Assembly: GCA_008828725.1 (NCBI GenBank)
Contig: MEHQ01001636.1
Coordinates: 244,450-308,449 of the forward strand
Source of the DNA: Saccharina japonica
Taxonomy: Eukaryota; Sar; Phaeophyceae; Laminariales; Laminariaceae
DNA length: 64,000 bases
Reading direction: 5' to 3'
Within the stretch, counting starts at the first letter, position 1, and each line of letters begins with the position of its first letter. Shown here in pieces: positions 46,001 through 58,000 of this stretch. The notes beneath the pieces are model-generated. The model saw only the letters and a list, made by a program, of their open reading frames with translations, was not told the origin of the DNA and ran no database searches. The position numbers and the translations under genes are program-made.

Positions 46001-49000
46001 TGGTGCAAGCAATGTCTGCCTGGTTGGTGAAAACCCAACGTGCTCCGTCCCGGCATTGTAGGGATGCGAGGGTCTATGGTCATANACCCCCCCCCCCCCC
46101 CCCCCCCCAAATCCCCTCCCTACCCCCATCCAAACCCACCTTAAGCATGTAGCAGTTCTCCCGCACCCCCGGGACACCGAAAGTCCCCGTCTTGGTGCCC
46201 ACCGCGTAGACCAGTTTGTCGTAGGACAGCTCCATCAGGGGCCTCGCTTGCTCGGGGTCTATCGGCTCCAGGCTTAGCCCCCCGCTCCCCCCCCCCTTTT
46301 GCTTTTGCTCTTGCTCCAAGCTACCTTCTGGGTAGACGAGCGGTCGTGACGATGGCGATTGGAAGGAGGAGGGGGAGGCGCCGTTCATGACCTGGGGCGG
46401 GCGTTTTTCTTGAGGGGACGGAAGAGCCACCACCACCTGGAGGGGGGGGGGAGGGAGGGAGGGAGTTTACGGAGATATGTTGTTGTTGTCGTTGTGGTCG
46501 TTGTTGTTGGTGGTGATGGTGGTTTGGGTTGTTGGTTCACGAGCAAAGACACGGGTGGTGTCTGTTGTCGCTGTTCTTAGTTTCGGCTGTGGTTTACGCC
46601 AAGACACGCGTGTTGTTGTTAGTTCTGGCACAAGCTCACCGCCATAAGCTAAACACAAAACACCATAACACCAGGCAATACAGACAATACAACGAAAACA
46701 TACGCTTAAAAAACAAAAGCACAGTAGTTCACACGACGAACATACAGGTGACATACCCGCCGGAGGCTACGTAAAAGCAAACACTTACCAACAATAATAA
46801 AAACAACAACACAACAAACATACCAGCACCAACAACAGCAAAACGAACACAGCACTACTACGTACGTATTACGGGGAAATACACCACTATGTACCTAAAT
46901 ATAAGGACCGTTTGATCATTAGTATCACATACAAACGTTACTTATATTTCGGGACAGAGTGGTACTATTATAGTAGAAATCAGAACCATAAGGGGGAACT
47001 TTTGTTTGTTCGGACCATCATGGGTCCTGATCACGGTAGGTAGTGGGTGTCCCGATCTAAGAGAGCCCCGAGACAAAAGACAAAACAAGCGCTCGTAACT
47101 ACAAACAGTACACATTGCTCTTTATCTGTAGTGGGCAATACATAGCTTTTTAGTATAGTCGGAGAATACATGCCGATTGTTTTGCCGCTATTAAAATCCC
47201 GAATGCTCTTATCTTGGGGCGCTCTTAACTACACGTTGTTCTTATCTGTAGTGGGCAATATATATACGGTAGCTTTTAGTATATGCGGGACATACATGCC
47301 GATTTTTGTTTGCCGCTCTTAAAATCCCGAATGCTCTTATCTCGGGGCGCTCTTAACTACACGTTGTTCTTATCTGTAGTGGGCAATATATATATACGGT
47401 AGCTTTTAGTATATGCGGGACATACATGCCGATTTGATCGCTTTTTAAAATCCCGCACGTTTTCCTCTTGGGGCGCTCTTAACTACACCTTGTTCTTATC
47501 TGTAGTGGGCAATATATATACGGTAGCGTTTAGTATATGCGGGACATACATGCCGATTAGATCGCTTTTTAAAATCCCGCACGTTTTCCTCTTGGGGCGC
47601 TCTTAACTACACGTTGTTCTTATCTGTAGTAGGCAATACATAGCTTTTTAGTATAGGCGGGACATACCTGCCGATTTTTTTTTTGCCGTTCTTAAACCCC
47701 GAATGCTCTTATCTTGGGCCGCTCTTAAATGGGGATACCCACTGTATTTACTATTATGCCCCCCATGCCCATGTGGCAAGGCCATAGAGAGTAGAATTCA
47801 CATAGTGGGAGAATGTGAAAGGTACAAGGAGGAAAGGGATGTGTTAGAGGAGGGAGATGAGAAAAATAGACGAGTGTGACATGGAGCAGTTTGGCACACT
47901 AAATAGTCGCGAGAAAACGATCGCTATCTTAGGAGATACAAGGTTCCCCTCCGGGACGTGCCTAGGGGAGTGGCGCAAGGACAAATCGAAAATCTACTAT
48001 TAATACAAAAACATGCGATATTGTATCATACGCATAGTATCATATTGCATACTGGTAGTACATAAGTACGACGTTATGAAATATCTGCGTAGTACTATAC
48101 ATAAACTCAGACGTTTAAAAAACTGTACCTGCATTTTTGAGGATAAAACATACTCGGAAATATGATGGAACCATTAAATTTAATATTGACTCGACCGTTA
48201 GAGATCCCGCCAAAATTTGTATTATAATATTAAAAATTGTCAATATTTTATTGTTGTGGCGCTCAAGGTCAGGATACCGCACACGCACGCACGCGTGACA
48301 TATGGGACACAGCAGTTCTCGTACAACAGTAGTGGTGGGATAGTATTTGCAGCAGAAGTAGAAAAGGATGCACCGAAGAAGGGGCTGAAACTCTCGACCA
48401 AACCTGCCTACGTAAAAAAATCCACTTGGTTTTTGTTTGCTGTCTGTCTTATATATGTGGGGTCTGGGTTATATTATACGCACAAATAATACAAAAAAAA
48501 ACAAAACAAAAAAATGCATCGCTATGAGGATCGAACTCAACCCTTCACATTCAAAATCGGACATGGTGACCATTTGACTATATGACCAAAAATGATTTGC
48601 CCAAATACCGGTACAGTATTATTTGTCGCGACTCGCGCCAGGCGCACGACACATACATCAGGCAAGCACAGGCAGGCAGCAGACAGCAGCGCACGAGAGA
48701 GAGAGAGGTGTGGTGTGATTGCTGATGACGGATGTGCAGGCCCCCGATGAAGTAACCACTAACAGCTACTACAGCAGTACCCGGCGAACCTGCCACAGGA
48801 ACGCCTGCTGCTGCTTGTGCTTCTAGGCGGGGCTGTGACCTCGTTTGTGTTCGTTGCGTGTTGTCTGATGTCTCGTAGATTTCTGGGGTGAGCTTCAGTA
48901 TACTCCATGATCCTACTCGTACGAATGATATTGGATTAAAGAGGCCATTACATTTCCGGCTAGCGTGAGCGTGAGTCAGTCGCACACATCATCAGGACAA

Positions 49001-52000
49001 CTGAAAGAGGTAGATAGATGGTGGATTACGGGGCAGGCTCCGATAGACACAGCTAAGCCACAGCAGAACAGCGCAGATGGGTGTGTCACCCACGCACGGT
49101 GTTACCTGCTGGTGTTTATTAGGCAGAGTTGTAACGTTGTGCTCTCTGCACATGTTATGTTGCCTATCTGTGTCTGGGCTCTCCTGTGTGCTCATGATCA
49201 GCCCGTGAAAGCAGGGCAAACAACAGGACATTACGGTATTATTTACTGGCACGTACGTACGAAACACGGCCTCATGCAGAAAGCCCGGGAAATCGGCTTA
49301 TCCACTCCCGCGGGAAAAAAAACTTCGAGCGCCCGCCACGCGAGCCACAGAGCTCGGATCGAGCCCAAACCTCGACCAATGTGTCCGGCCGGGCTTGCTG
49401 TGTCGGGGTACTTAGCGTTTTGCCGAAAAGTGCTCGTACGAAGAGAAAAGTTGCGAAAAGTGCGAAAATTTCACAAACATAACTATACATATAGATGGTG
49501 GCCACAGGCGGCGAAACAGGAAGGGGATAAGATTAGCAAAAAGTTTCTTTGTAATATATGGAAACAACGTAATGAGCGCCCAAGTGTTGGAGGTGTCTCT
49601 ATTAGGAGTAGGAACGGTGCCCCGTCTCGAAAAGGATGCGTGGTCAATGGTCAAATGACTAAGGCAAGCAACAAATGAGTACGCCCCCCCCCCCCCCCCT
49701 GTCATAATATGAATAACAAGTATTAATATGTATGACTACCTTCTTTTCCCCTATTTTGATGTCGATCGCCTCCCCCGTGACGTACTTGACGCAGGGGTTC
49801 GCCATCCGGATCGGCTCCGTGATGCTCCGGACGTCCACCGTGCCCACGCTGGCCGCCGCCAGCATCGGCGTGAAGACGAAGTAGTTGCGAGGGGAGACGT
49901 AGATCACCTCGTACTTTTCCACGTCGATCACCTGGCACGCCGCGCACCAATACAAAAAAAAATGAAAAATAAAGAGTGAAAGCGAAAAGCGAAAGGAAAA
50001 GGGATAGGGAAGAAGAGGTTCACTGCCTGCGAAATATCATCAGATATTCGTATACTATAATACCTGCGCGTACTCCTTTCCAAGTGTATTTGTTCAACAC
50101 GTACGTAAGTGCAGCAGTTTCAAAGGAAAAGAGCAGGAAGGGGCGCGGTGGGGGGGGTGGGGGAGTGGGAGGGGTGGAAAAGCAAAACTATTAATACAAA
50201 ATAATCATGGGCAAAAGAAAAAAAGAGGGGGGGGGGAAAGTTGGCTACCTATTAATAGTGCTTTATTATATAACCCTTTTCACGCCTCGAACGGACAAAC
50301 GAGACATCCATCTATCTGTCTTTCTACCTATCTATGTATCTATCCACAGGAGGTCATGAACTACTAGCGTTGTTGGATCGTCCACAGGAGGTCATGAACT
50401 ACTAGTGTTGTTGGATCGTCCAGGGTTCCCTACCTGCCGTGTGAGAGATTGTGTAGGATGTGTATGAACTACATGTCCAACCCAGGAAACATGTGCTACG
50501 TACTGCTGTGGTAGACCATGCAGATTACACTACAGCAGTACTATTATTTCACACTGCCAACGATCGTTCAAGTGTCAAGTATTGGATTGGATGAGGCCTC
50601 CTCCCCCCCGCCCCCCGTATATCATCCCCCAATAAATATATGATGTATTTATAGGTTGGGTTGGCGTCGGTTGGCGACGACGCTATAAAACACGCCTCTC
50701 ACTGCGTGGGCTAGACAACCAGGGTACCGTGTTTTGTTTTTTGGCAGTCACCAAGGCTGGCGGTTTTGTTAGATCATTTGTGCGGGGTTGAGAACCTCAA
50801 CTTCGCACAAGGGGAATGATCGGATCACGTAATGTGTATATGGTAAGGCACCCAAGAGGCAGATACATAGAAATACCCATTGCTGTCTCTGGAAGTGGCC
50901 ACACCAGAAGTTAAATCAATTCATTAGAGGCTGTCGCCAATATGCGAGTCCGCCTCACAGGCGGTTCTTAGCAGGATGCAGCTCACCCTCCATGCGACTC
51001 GCCCAGTACCTCACGGCGCTTCGCGCTTGGTGCACGCAATGTCTGCCTGGTTGGTGAAAACCCAACGTGCTCCGTCCCGACATTGTAGGGATGCGAGGGT
51101 CTATGGTCACACGACTACGGCCATGCATGACATGAGTACACCCCCCCCGCCACCTCCCCCCCCCCCCCCCCTTGTCCCCCTCTCTTCCTCTTCCCACCTA
51201 TGCTGCGTCCCATCCCGTCCCTAGGACGACAAGTCTCTGCTTCTTTGTCGCCGTGAGTGGTTCGTCTCCGGGCGTGAGGGGGAGGTTCATCTTCTCTGCG
51301 GGGGCGAAGGCTCTTGAGGCGTGCATGAACACGTCTTCGGCTGTGTCGATGGCTCTGTCAGCGAAGGCCAGGAGGTCGTCGCTGCTAACCTGCACAACAC
51401 AGGTTGATATTCACACGTCGATAAGTTGATCATAATTCACAATACACTGGAAGGCTTTTGTATCTACCGTTGGTCCTGTTTACTTTTTTTTTTTTTTTTT
51501 TTGTTCCATCCCATTCATTATCTTTGCACTTCTGTCTTTCTCCCTCCCTAGTCGTAACTCAGATCCGGGGTCACAAAGTAGGCTCCTCTCCCTCCTCCCC
51601 CACTACGGTTCTTGCCGTGATTTGTATCGCGCAGAGGGTTCAACCTTCCCACCGCTCGTCGATTTTCATCGAATTTTGTTAACTCACGCTCTCGCGCTTT
51701 CCGCTAGTCAAGATATTTTTTGCGAAAAAAAGTCCCTATGAGCATGCACTCGGGGGGGCTCGTTATCACGATCTTGACACTAACAAGCTTTGTGGTTACC
51801 TGCTAGCCCACCGGGGAGATGCTTTTGATTTGAACGGGAAGCCGTGAAATGAAATCAATTGCCTTATCACTGACGATGCCACGTGTTTGAACGTAGGCGA
51901 ACCTTTTTGTTGTAGACCAACGTTTCTAGCCCTGTGTGGTCGAAGAACCGACTCCAATCTCCAATGGTATAACAAATGAGAACATGAGTATCAATAGTAG

Positions 52001-55000
52001 AGTTGAATATCTATACTTTCTTGTGGGAAAAAACGTCATGTCGCCAAAGAAAGAGCAAACCTAAAGAAAATGCAACGCGTACATATGTTGCAACCACATT
52101 TGATTTGACATTTCGAGAGAAGTGCAGCAGCAAGCCCGTAGGTTTTCGTTTCGTTTTAGAGCATCACAAAAACAACACGGACGCATAGAAACGTACAGCA
52201 AAGCACTACGAGTACTACTGTCTTGGGCTGTGATTCTCCAGGCTTTTGCAACAGAGAAGAAGGCGTTTAGGGCAGGGGCTGAGGTCATGAAAACGTATTA
52301 CCAGCCGCCTACAGGCCGTCGTTCAAGGGGAGTGTTATGCATGCTCATCACGTCATGCTGCCACTGTGTTTTGCCGAAAAGCGTGAAAATCTATATTCAC
52401 AAAACGCATCGGCGTGTAAATCCCCGATCCAAGTAAGTTACACACGCTGGCTGCGATCCAAGTAAGTTACACACACTGGCTGCGATCAAAATCAAGAGCC
52501 ACAGCCATTCCCAGCTGCAACAGCAGAAGCCACAGCAGTAGCAACGGCATCAACAGCTTCAGCGGCAGCAGCAGTATGTATGTACGCAAGCATAGAGTTC
52601 ACCCTCTCCTGGACTCGTACTGTGGTTCTCCAAGTTCTGCAGCAGAAATTTATGTTGCGGGCGCTCTACAGGTACGTACGTACGTACTACAACTACTGTG
52701 TATGTTGCCGCGGAGTGTTACCCATGTTCAAATAGTATTATAGACACCATCGATGTATGCACATACACATAAACTAGGTAAAAAGTACCATTCAGGTAAA
52801 GTGTGTGTTTCGCTCGCGTTGTCTACGTATATATTAATAGACTCATTTTGCCAAATATGTTTATCATACATGACGATTTCATCAAAACGAAATGGCTGCC
52901 TTCGAAATCAAAAGCTAGCTCACAGCAGCAGCTCAGCAGCAACAGCAGCAGCAAAAACGTCAACAACAACAGCAACAGCAGCAGCGGCAGCAGCAGGAGC
53001 AACATTTCAACGCATCAACCTATCAGCGTTTTTAACCTATCAAGATATATATATATACGAGTACAAGTTTTCAACGTACGATTACATCAAAACATGCTGC
53101 ATCATTTTCCAATGTATCAACATCTCAACATGTGAATTATGATCAACTTATCGACGTGTGAATATCAACCTGTGTTGTGCAGGTTAGCAGCGACGACCTC
53201 CTGGCCTTCGCTGACAGAGCCATCGACACAGCCGAAGACGTGTTCATGCACGCCTCAAGAGCCTTCGCCCCCGCAGAGAAGATGAACCTCCCCCTCACGC
53301 CCGGAGACGAACCACTCACGGCGACAAAGAAGCAGAGACTTGTCGTCCTAGGACGATGGAGCCAACGCCATCAGCAAGGTGGGAGAAGGGGGGGAAAGGG
53401 GGCGGGGGGGGGGTCGGGGGATACTCAGTCGAGTGGCTAGGGGGGGGGTCTCTCATAGTGGCGTAGTCTAGACCATAGACCCTCGCATCCCTACAATGTC
53501 GGGACGGAGCACGTTGGGTTTTCACCAACCAGGCAGACATTGCGTGCACCAAGCGCGAAGCGCCGTGAGGTACTGGGCGAGTCGCATGGAGGGTGAGCTG
53601 CATCCTGCTAAGAACCGCCTGTGAGGCGGACTCGCATATTGGCGACAGCCTCTAATGAATTGATTTAACTTCTGGTGTGGCCACTTCCAGAGACAGCAAT
53701 GGGTATTTCTATGTATCTGCCTCTTGGGTGCCTTACCATATACACATTACGTGATCCGATCATTCCCCTTGTGCGAAGTTGAGGTTCTCAACCCCGCACA
53801 AATGATCTAACAAAACCGCCAGCCTTGGTGACTGCCAAAAAACAAAACACGGTACCCTGGTTGTCTAGCCCACGCAGTGAGAGGCGTGTTTTATAGCGTC
53901 GTCGCCAACCGACGCCAACCCAACCTATAAATACATCATATATTTATTGGGGGATGATATACGGGGGGCGGGGGGGAGGAGGCCTCATCCAATCCAATAC
54001 TTGACACTTGAACGATCGTTGGCAGTGTGAAATAATAGTACTGCTGTAGTGTAATCTGCATGGTCTACCACAGCAGTACGTAGCACATGTTTCCTGGGTT
54101 GGACATGTAGTTCATACACATCCTACACAATCTCTCACACGGCAGGTAGGGAACCCTGGACGATCCAACAACACTAGTAGTTCATGACCTCCTGTGGACG
54201 ATCCAACAACGCTAGTAGTTCATGACCTCCTGTGGATAGATACATAGATAGGTAGAAAGACAGATAGATGGATGTCTCGTTTGTCCGTTCGAGGCGTGAA
54301 AAGGGTTATATAATAAAGCACTATTAATAGGTAGCCAACTTTCCCCCCCCCCTCTTTTTTTCTTTTGCCCATGATTATTTTGTATTAATAGTTTTGCTTT
54401 TCCACCCCTCCCACTCCCCCACCCCCCCCACCGCGCCCCTTCCTGCTCTTTTCCTTTGAAACTGCTGCACTTACGTACGTGTTGAACAAATACACTTGGA
54501 AAGGAGTACGCGCAGGTATTATAGTATACGAATATCTGATGATATTTCGCAGGCAGTGAACCTCTTCTTCCCTATCCCTTTTCCTTTCGCTTTTCGCTTT
54601 CACTCTTTATTTTTCATTTTTTTTTGTATTGGTGCGCGGCGTGCCAGGTGATCGACGTGGAAAAGTACGAGGTGATCTACGTCTCCCCTCGCAACTACTT
54701 CGTCTTCACGCCGATGCTGGCGGCGGCCAGCGTGGGCACGGTGGACGTCCGGAGCATCACGGAGCCGATCCGGATGGCGAACCCCTGCGTCAAGTACGTC
54801 ACGGGGGAGGCGATCGACATCAAAATAGGGGAAAAGAAGGTAGTCATACATATTAATACTTGTTATTCATATTATGACAGGGGGGGGGGGGGGGGCGTAC
54901 TCATTTGTTGCTTGCCTTAGTCATTTGACCATTGACCACGCATCCCTTTCGAGACGGGGCACCGTTCCTACTCCTAATAGAGACACCTCCAACACTTGGG

Positions 55001-58000
55001 CGCTCATTACGTTGTTTCCATATATTACAAAGAAACTTTTTGCTAATCTTATCCCCTTCCTGTTTCGCCGCCTGTGGCCACCATCTATATGTATAGTTAT
55101 GTTTGTGAAATTTTCGCACTTTTCGCAACTTTTCTCTTCGTACGAGCACTTTTCGGCAAAACGCTAAGTACCCCGACACAGCAAGCCCGGCCGGACACAT
55201 TGGTCGAGGTTTGGGCTCGATCCGAGCTCTGTGGCTCGCGTGGCGGGCGCTCGAAGTTTTTTTTCCCGCGGGAGTGGATAAGCCGATTTCCCGGGCTTTC
55301 TGCATGAGGCCGTGTTTCGTACGTACGTGCCAGTAAATAATACCGTAATGTCCTGTTGTTTGCCCTGCTTTCACGGGCTGATCATGAGCACACAGGAGAG
55401 CCCAGACACAGATAGGCAACATAACATGTGCAGAGAGCACAACGTTACAACTCTGCCTAATAAACACCAGCAGGTAACACCGTGCGTGGGTGACACACCC
55501 ATCTGCGCTGTTCTGCTGTGGCTTAGCTGTGTCTATCGGAGCCTGCCCCGTAATCCACCATCTATCTACCTCTTTCAGTTGTCCTGATGATGTGTGCGAC
55601 TGACTCACGCTCACGCTAGCCGGAAATGTAATGGCCTCTTTAATCCAATATCATTCGTACGAGTAGGATCATGGAGTATACTGAAGCTCACCCCAGAAAT
55701 CTACGAGACATCAGACAACACGCAACGAACACAAACGAGGTCACAGCCCCGCCTAGAAGCACAAGCAGCAGCAGGCGTTCCTGTGGCAGGTTCGCCGGGT
55801 ACTGCTGTAGTAGCTGTTAGTGGTTACTTCATCGGGGGCTTGCACATCCGTCATCAGCAATCACACCACACCTCTCTCTCTCTCGTGCGCTGCTGTCTGC
55901 TGCCTGCCTGTGCTTGCNTGATGTATGTGTCGTGCGCCTGGCGCGAGTCGCGACAAATAATACTGTACCGGTATTTGGGCAAATCATTTTTGGTCATATA
56001 GTCAAATGGTCACCATGTCCGATTTTGAATGTGAAGGGTTGAGTTCGATCCTCATAGCGATGCATTTTTTTGTTTTGTTTTTTTTTGTATTATTTGTGCG
56101 TATAATATAATAAGAGGAGAAGAAGAGACAGTCTTTCCCCCCTCCCCCCCCTCTCCTCCCCACCTTGCTGATGGCGTGGCCTCCCCATCCCGTCCCTAGG
56201 ACGACAAGTCTCTGCTTCTTTGTCGCCGTGAGTGGTTCGTCTCCGGGCGTGAGGGGGAGGTTCATCTTCTCTGCGGGGGCGAAGGCTCTTGAGGCGTGCA
56301 TGAACACGTCTTCGGCTGTGTCGATGGCTCTGTCAGCGAAGGCCAGGAGGTCGTCGCTGCTAACCTGCACAACACAGGTTGATATTCACACGTCGATAAG
56401 TTGATCATAATTCACATGTTGAGATGTTGATACATTGGAAAATGATGCAGCATGTTTTGATGTAATCGTACGTTGAAAACTTGTACTCGTATATATATAT
56501 ATCTTGATAGGTTAAAAACGCTGATAGGTTGATGCGTTGAAATGTTGCTCCTGCTGCTGCCGCTGCTGCTGTTGCTGTTGTTGTTGACGTTTTTGCTGCT
56601 GCTGTTGCTGCTGAGCTGCTGCTGTGAGCTAGCTTTTGATTTCGAAGGCAGCCATTTCGTTTTGATGAAATCGTCATGTATGATAAACATATTTGGCAAA
56701 ATGAGTCTATTAATATATACGTAGACAACGCGAGCGAAACACACACTTTACCTGAATGGTACTTTTTACCTAGTTTATGTGTATGTGCATACATCGATGG
56801 TGTCTATAATACTATTTGAACATGGGTAACACTCCGCGGCAACATACACAGTAGTTGTAGTACGTACGTACGTACCTGTAGAGCGCCCGCAACATAAATT
56901 TCTGCTGCAGAACTTGGAGAACCACAGTACGAGTCCAGGAGAGGGTGAACTCTATGCTTGCGTACATACATACTGCTGCTGCCGCTGAAGCTGTTGATGC
57001 CGTTGCTACTGCTGTGGCTTCTGCTGTTGCAGCTGGGAATGGCTGTGGCTCTTGATTTTGATCGCAGCCAGTGTGTGTAACTTACTTGGATCGCAGCCAG
57101 CGTGTGTAACTTACTTGGATCGGGGATTTACACGCCGATGCGTTTTGTGAATATAGATTTTCACGCTTTTCGGCAAAACACAGTGGCAGCATGACGTGAT
57201 GAGCATGCATAACACTCCCCTTGAACGACGGCCTGTAGGCGGCTGGTAATACGTTTTCATGACCTCAGCCCCTGCCCTAAACGCCTTCTTCTCTGTTGCA
57301 AAAGCCTGGAGAATCACAGCCCAAGACAGTAGTACTCGTAGTGCTTTGCTGTACGTTTCTATGCGTCCGTGTTGTTTTTGTGATGCTCTAAAACGAAACG
57401 AAAACCTACGGGCTTGCTGCTGCACTTCTCTCGAAATGTCAAATCAAATGTGGTTGCAACATATGTACGCGTTGCATTTTCTTTAGGTTTGCTCTTTCTT
57501 TGGCGACATGACGTTTTTTCCCACAAGAAAGTATAGATATTCAACTCTACTATTGATACTCATGTTCTCATTTGTTATACCATTGGAGATTGGAGTCGGT
57601 TCTTCGACCACACAGGGCTAGAAACGTTGGTCTACAACAAAAAGGTTCGCCTACGTTCAAACACGTGGCATCGTCAGTGATAAGGCAATTGATTTCATTT
57701 CACGGCTTCCCGTTCAAATCAAAAGCATCTCCCCGGTGGGCTAGCAGGTAACCACAAAGCTTGTTAGTGTCAAGATCGTGATAACGAGCCCCCCCGAGTG
57801 CATGCTCATAGGGACTTTTTTTCGCAAAAAATATCTTGACTAGCGGAAAGCGCGAGAGCGTGAGTTAACAAAATTCGATGAAAATCGACGAGCGGTGGGA
57901 AGGTTGAACCCTCTGCGCGATACAAATCACGGCAAGAACCGTAGTGGGGGAGGAGGGAGAGGAGCCTACTTTGTGACCCCGGATCTGAGTTACGACTAGG

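Larger units (their letters stand above)
48469..51115. repeat. Inverted repeat arm A (left)
   Basis: It is the reverse complement of 53,464-56,110: positions add up to 104,579 all along with no length change, and only one substitution and one N were noted. It contains the tRNA-like sequence, a LINE fragment, NADH dehydrogenase exon 3 (in the functional orientation) and a short element. Confidence 0.95.
53464..56110. repeat. Inverted repeat arm A' (right)
   Basis: Mirror of 48,469-51,115. It carries one N (55,919) opposite 48,660. It contains exon 3 on the plus strand (54,648-54,839), where it cannot join the gene. Confidence 0.95.

Noticed and set aside
48578-48985. 135-codon frame at 48.6-49.0 kb (and its mirror at 55.6-56.0 kb) as a gene
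   Set aside because: Presence of two identical copies is explained by the inverted repeat; the frame has no family features and no splice context.
48965-49678. 237-codon plus frame
   Set aside because: Its second half is the LINE 3' fragment and its first half is unrelated intron sequence; a chance fusion of frames.
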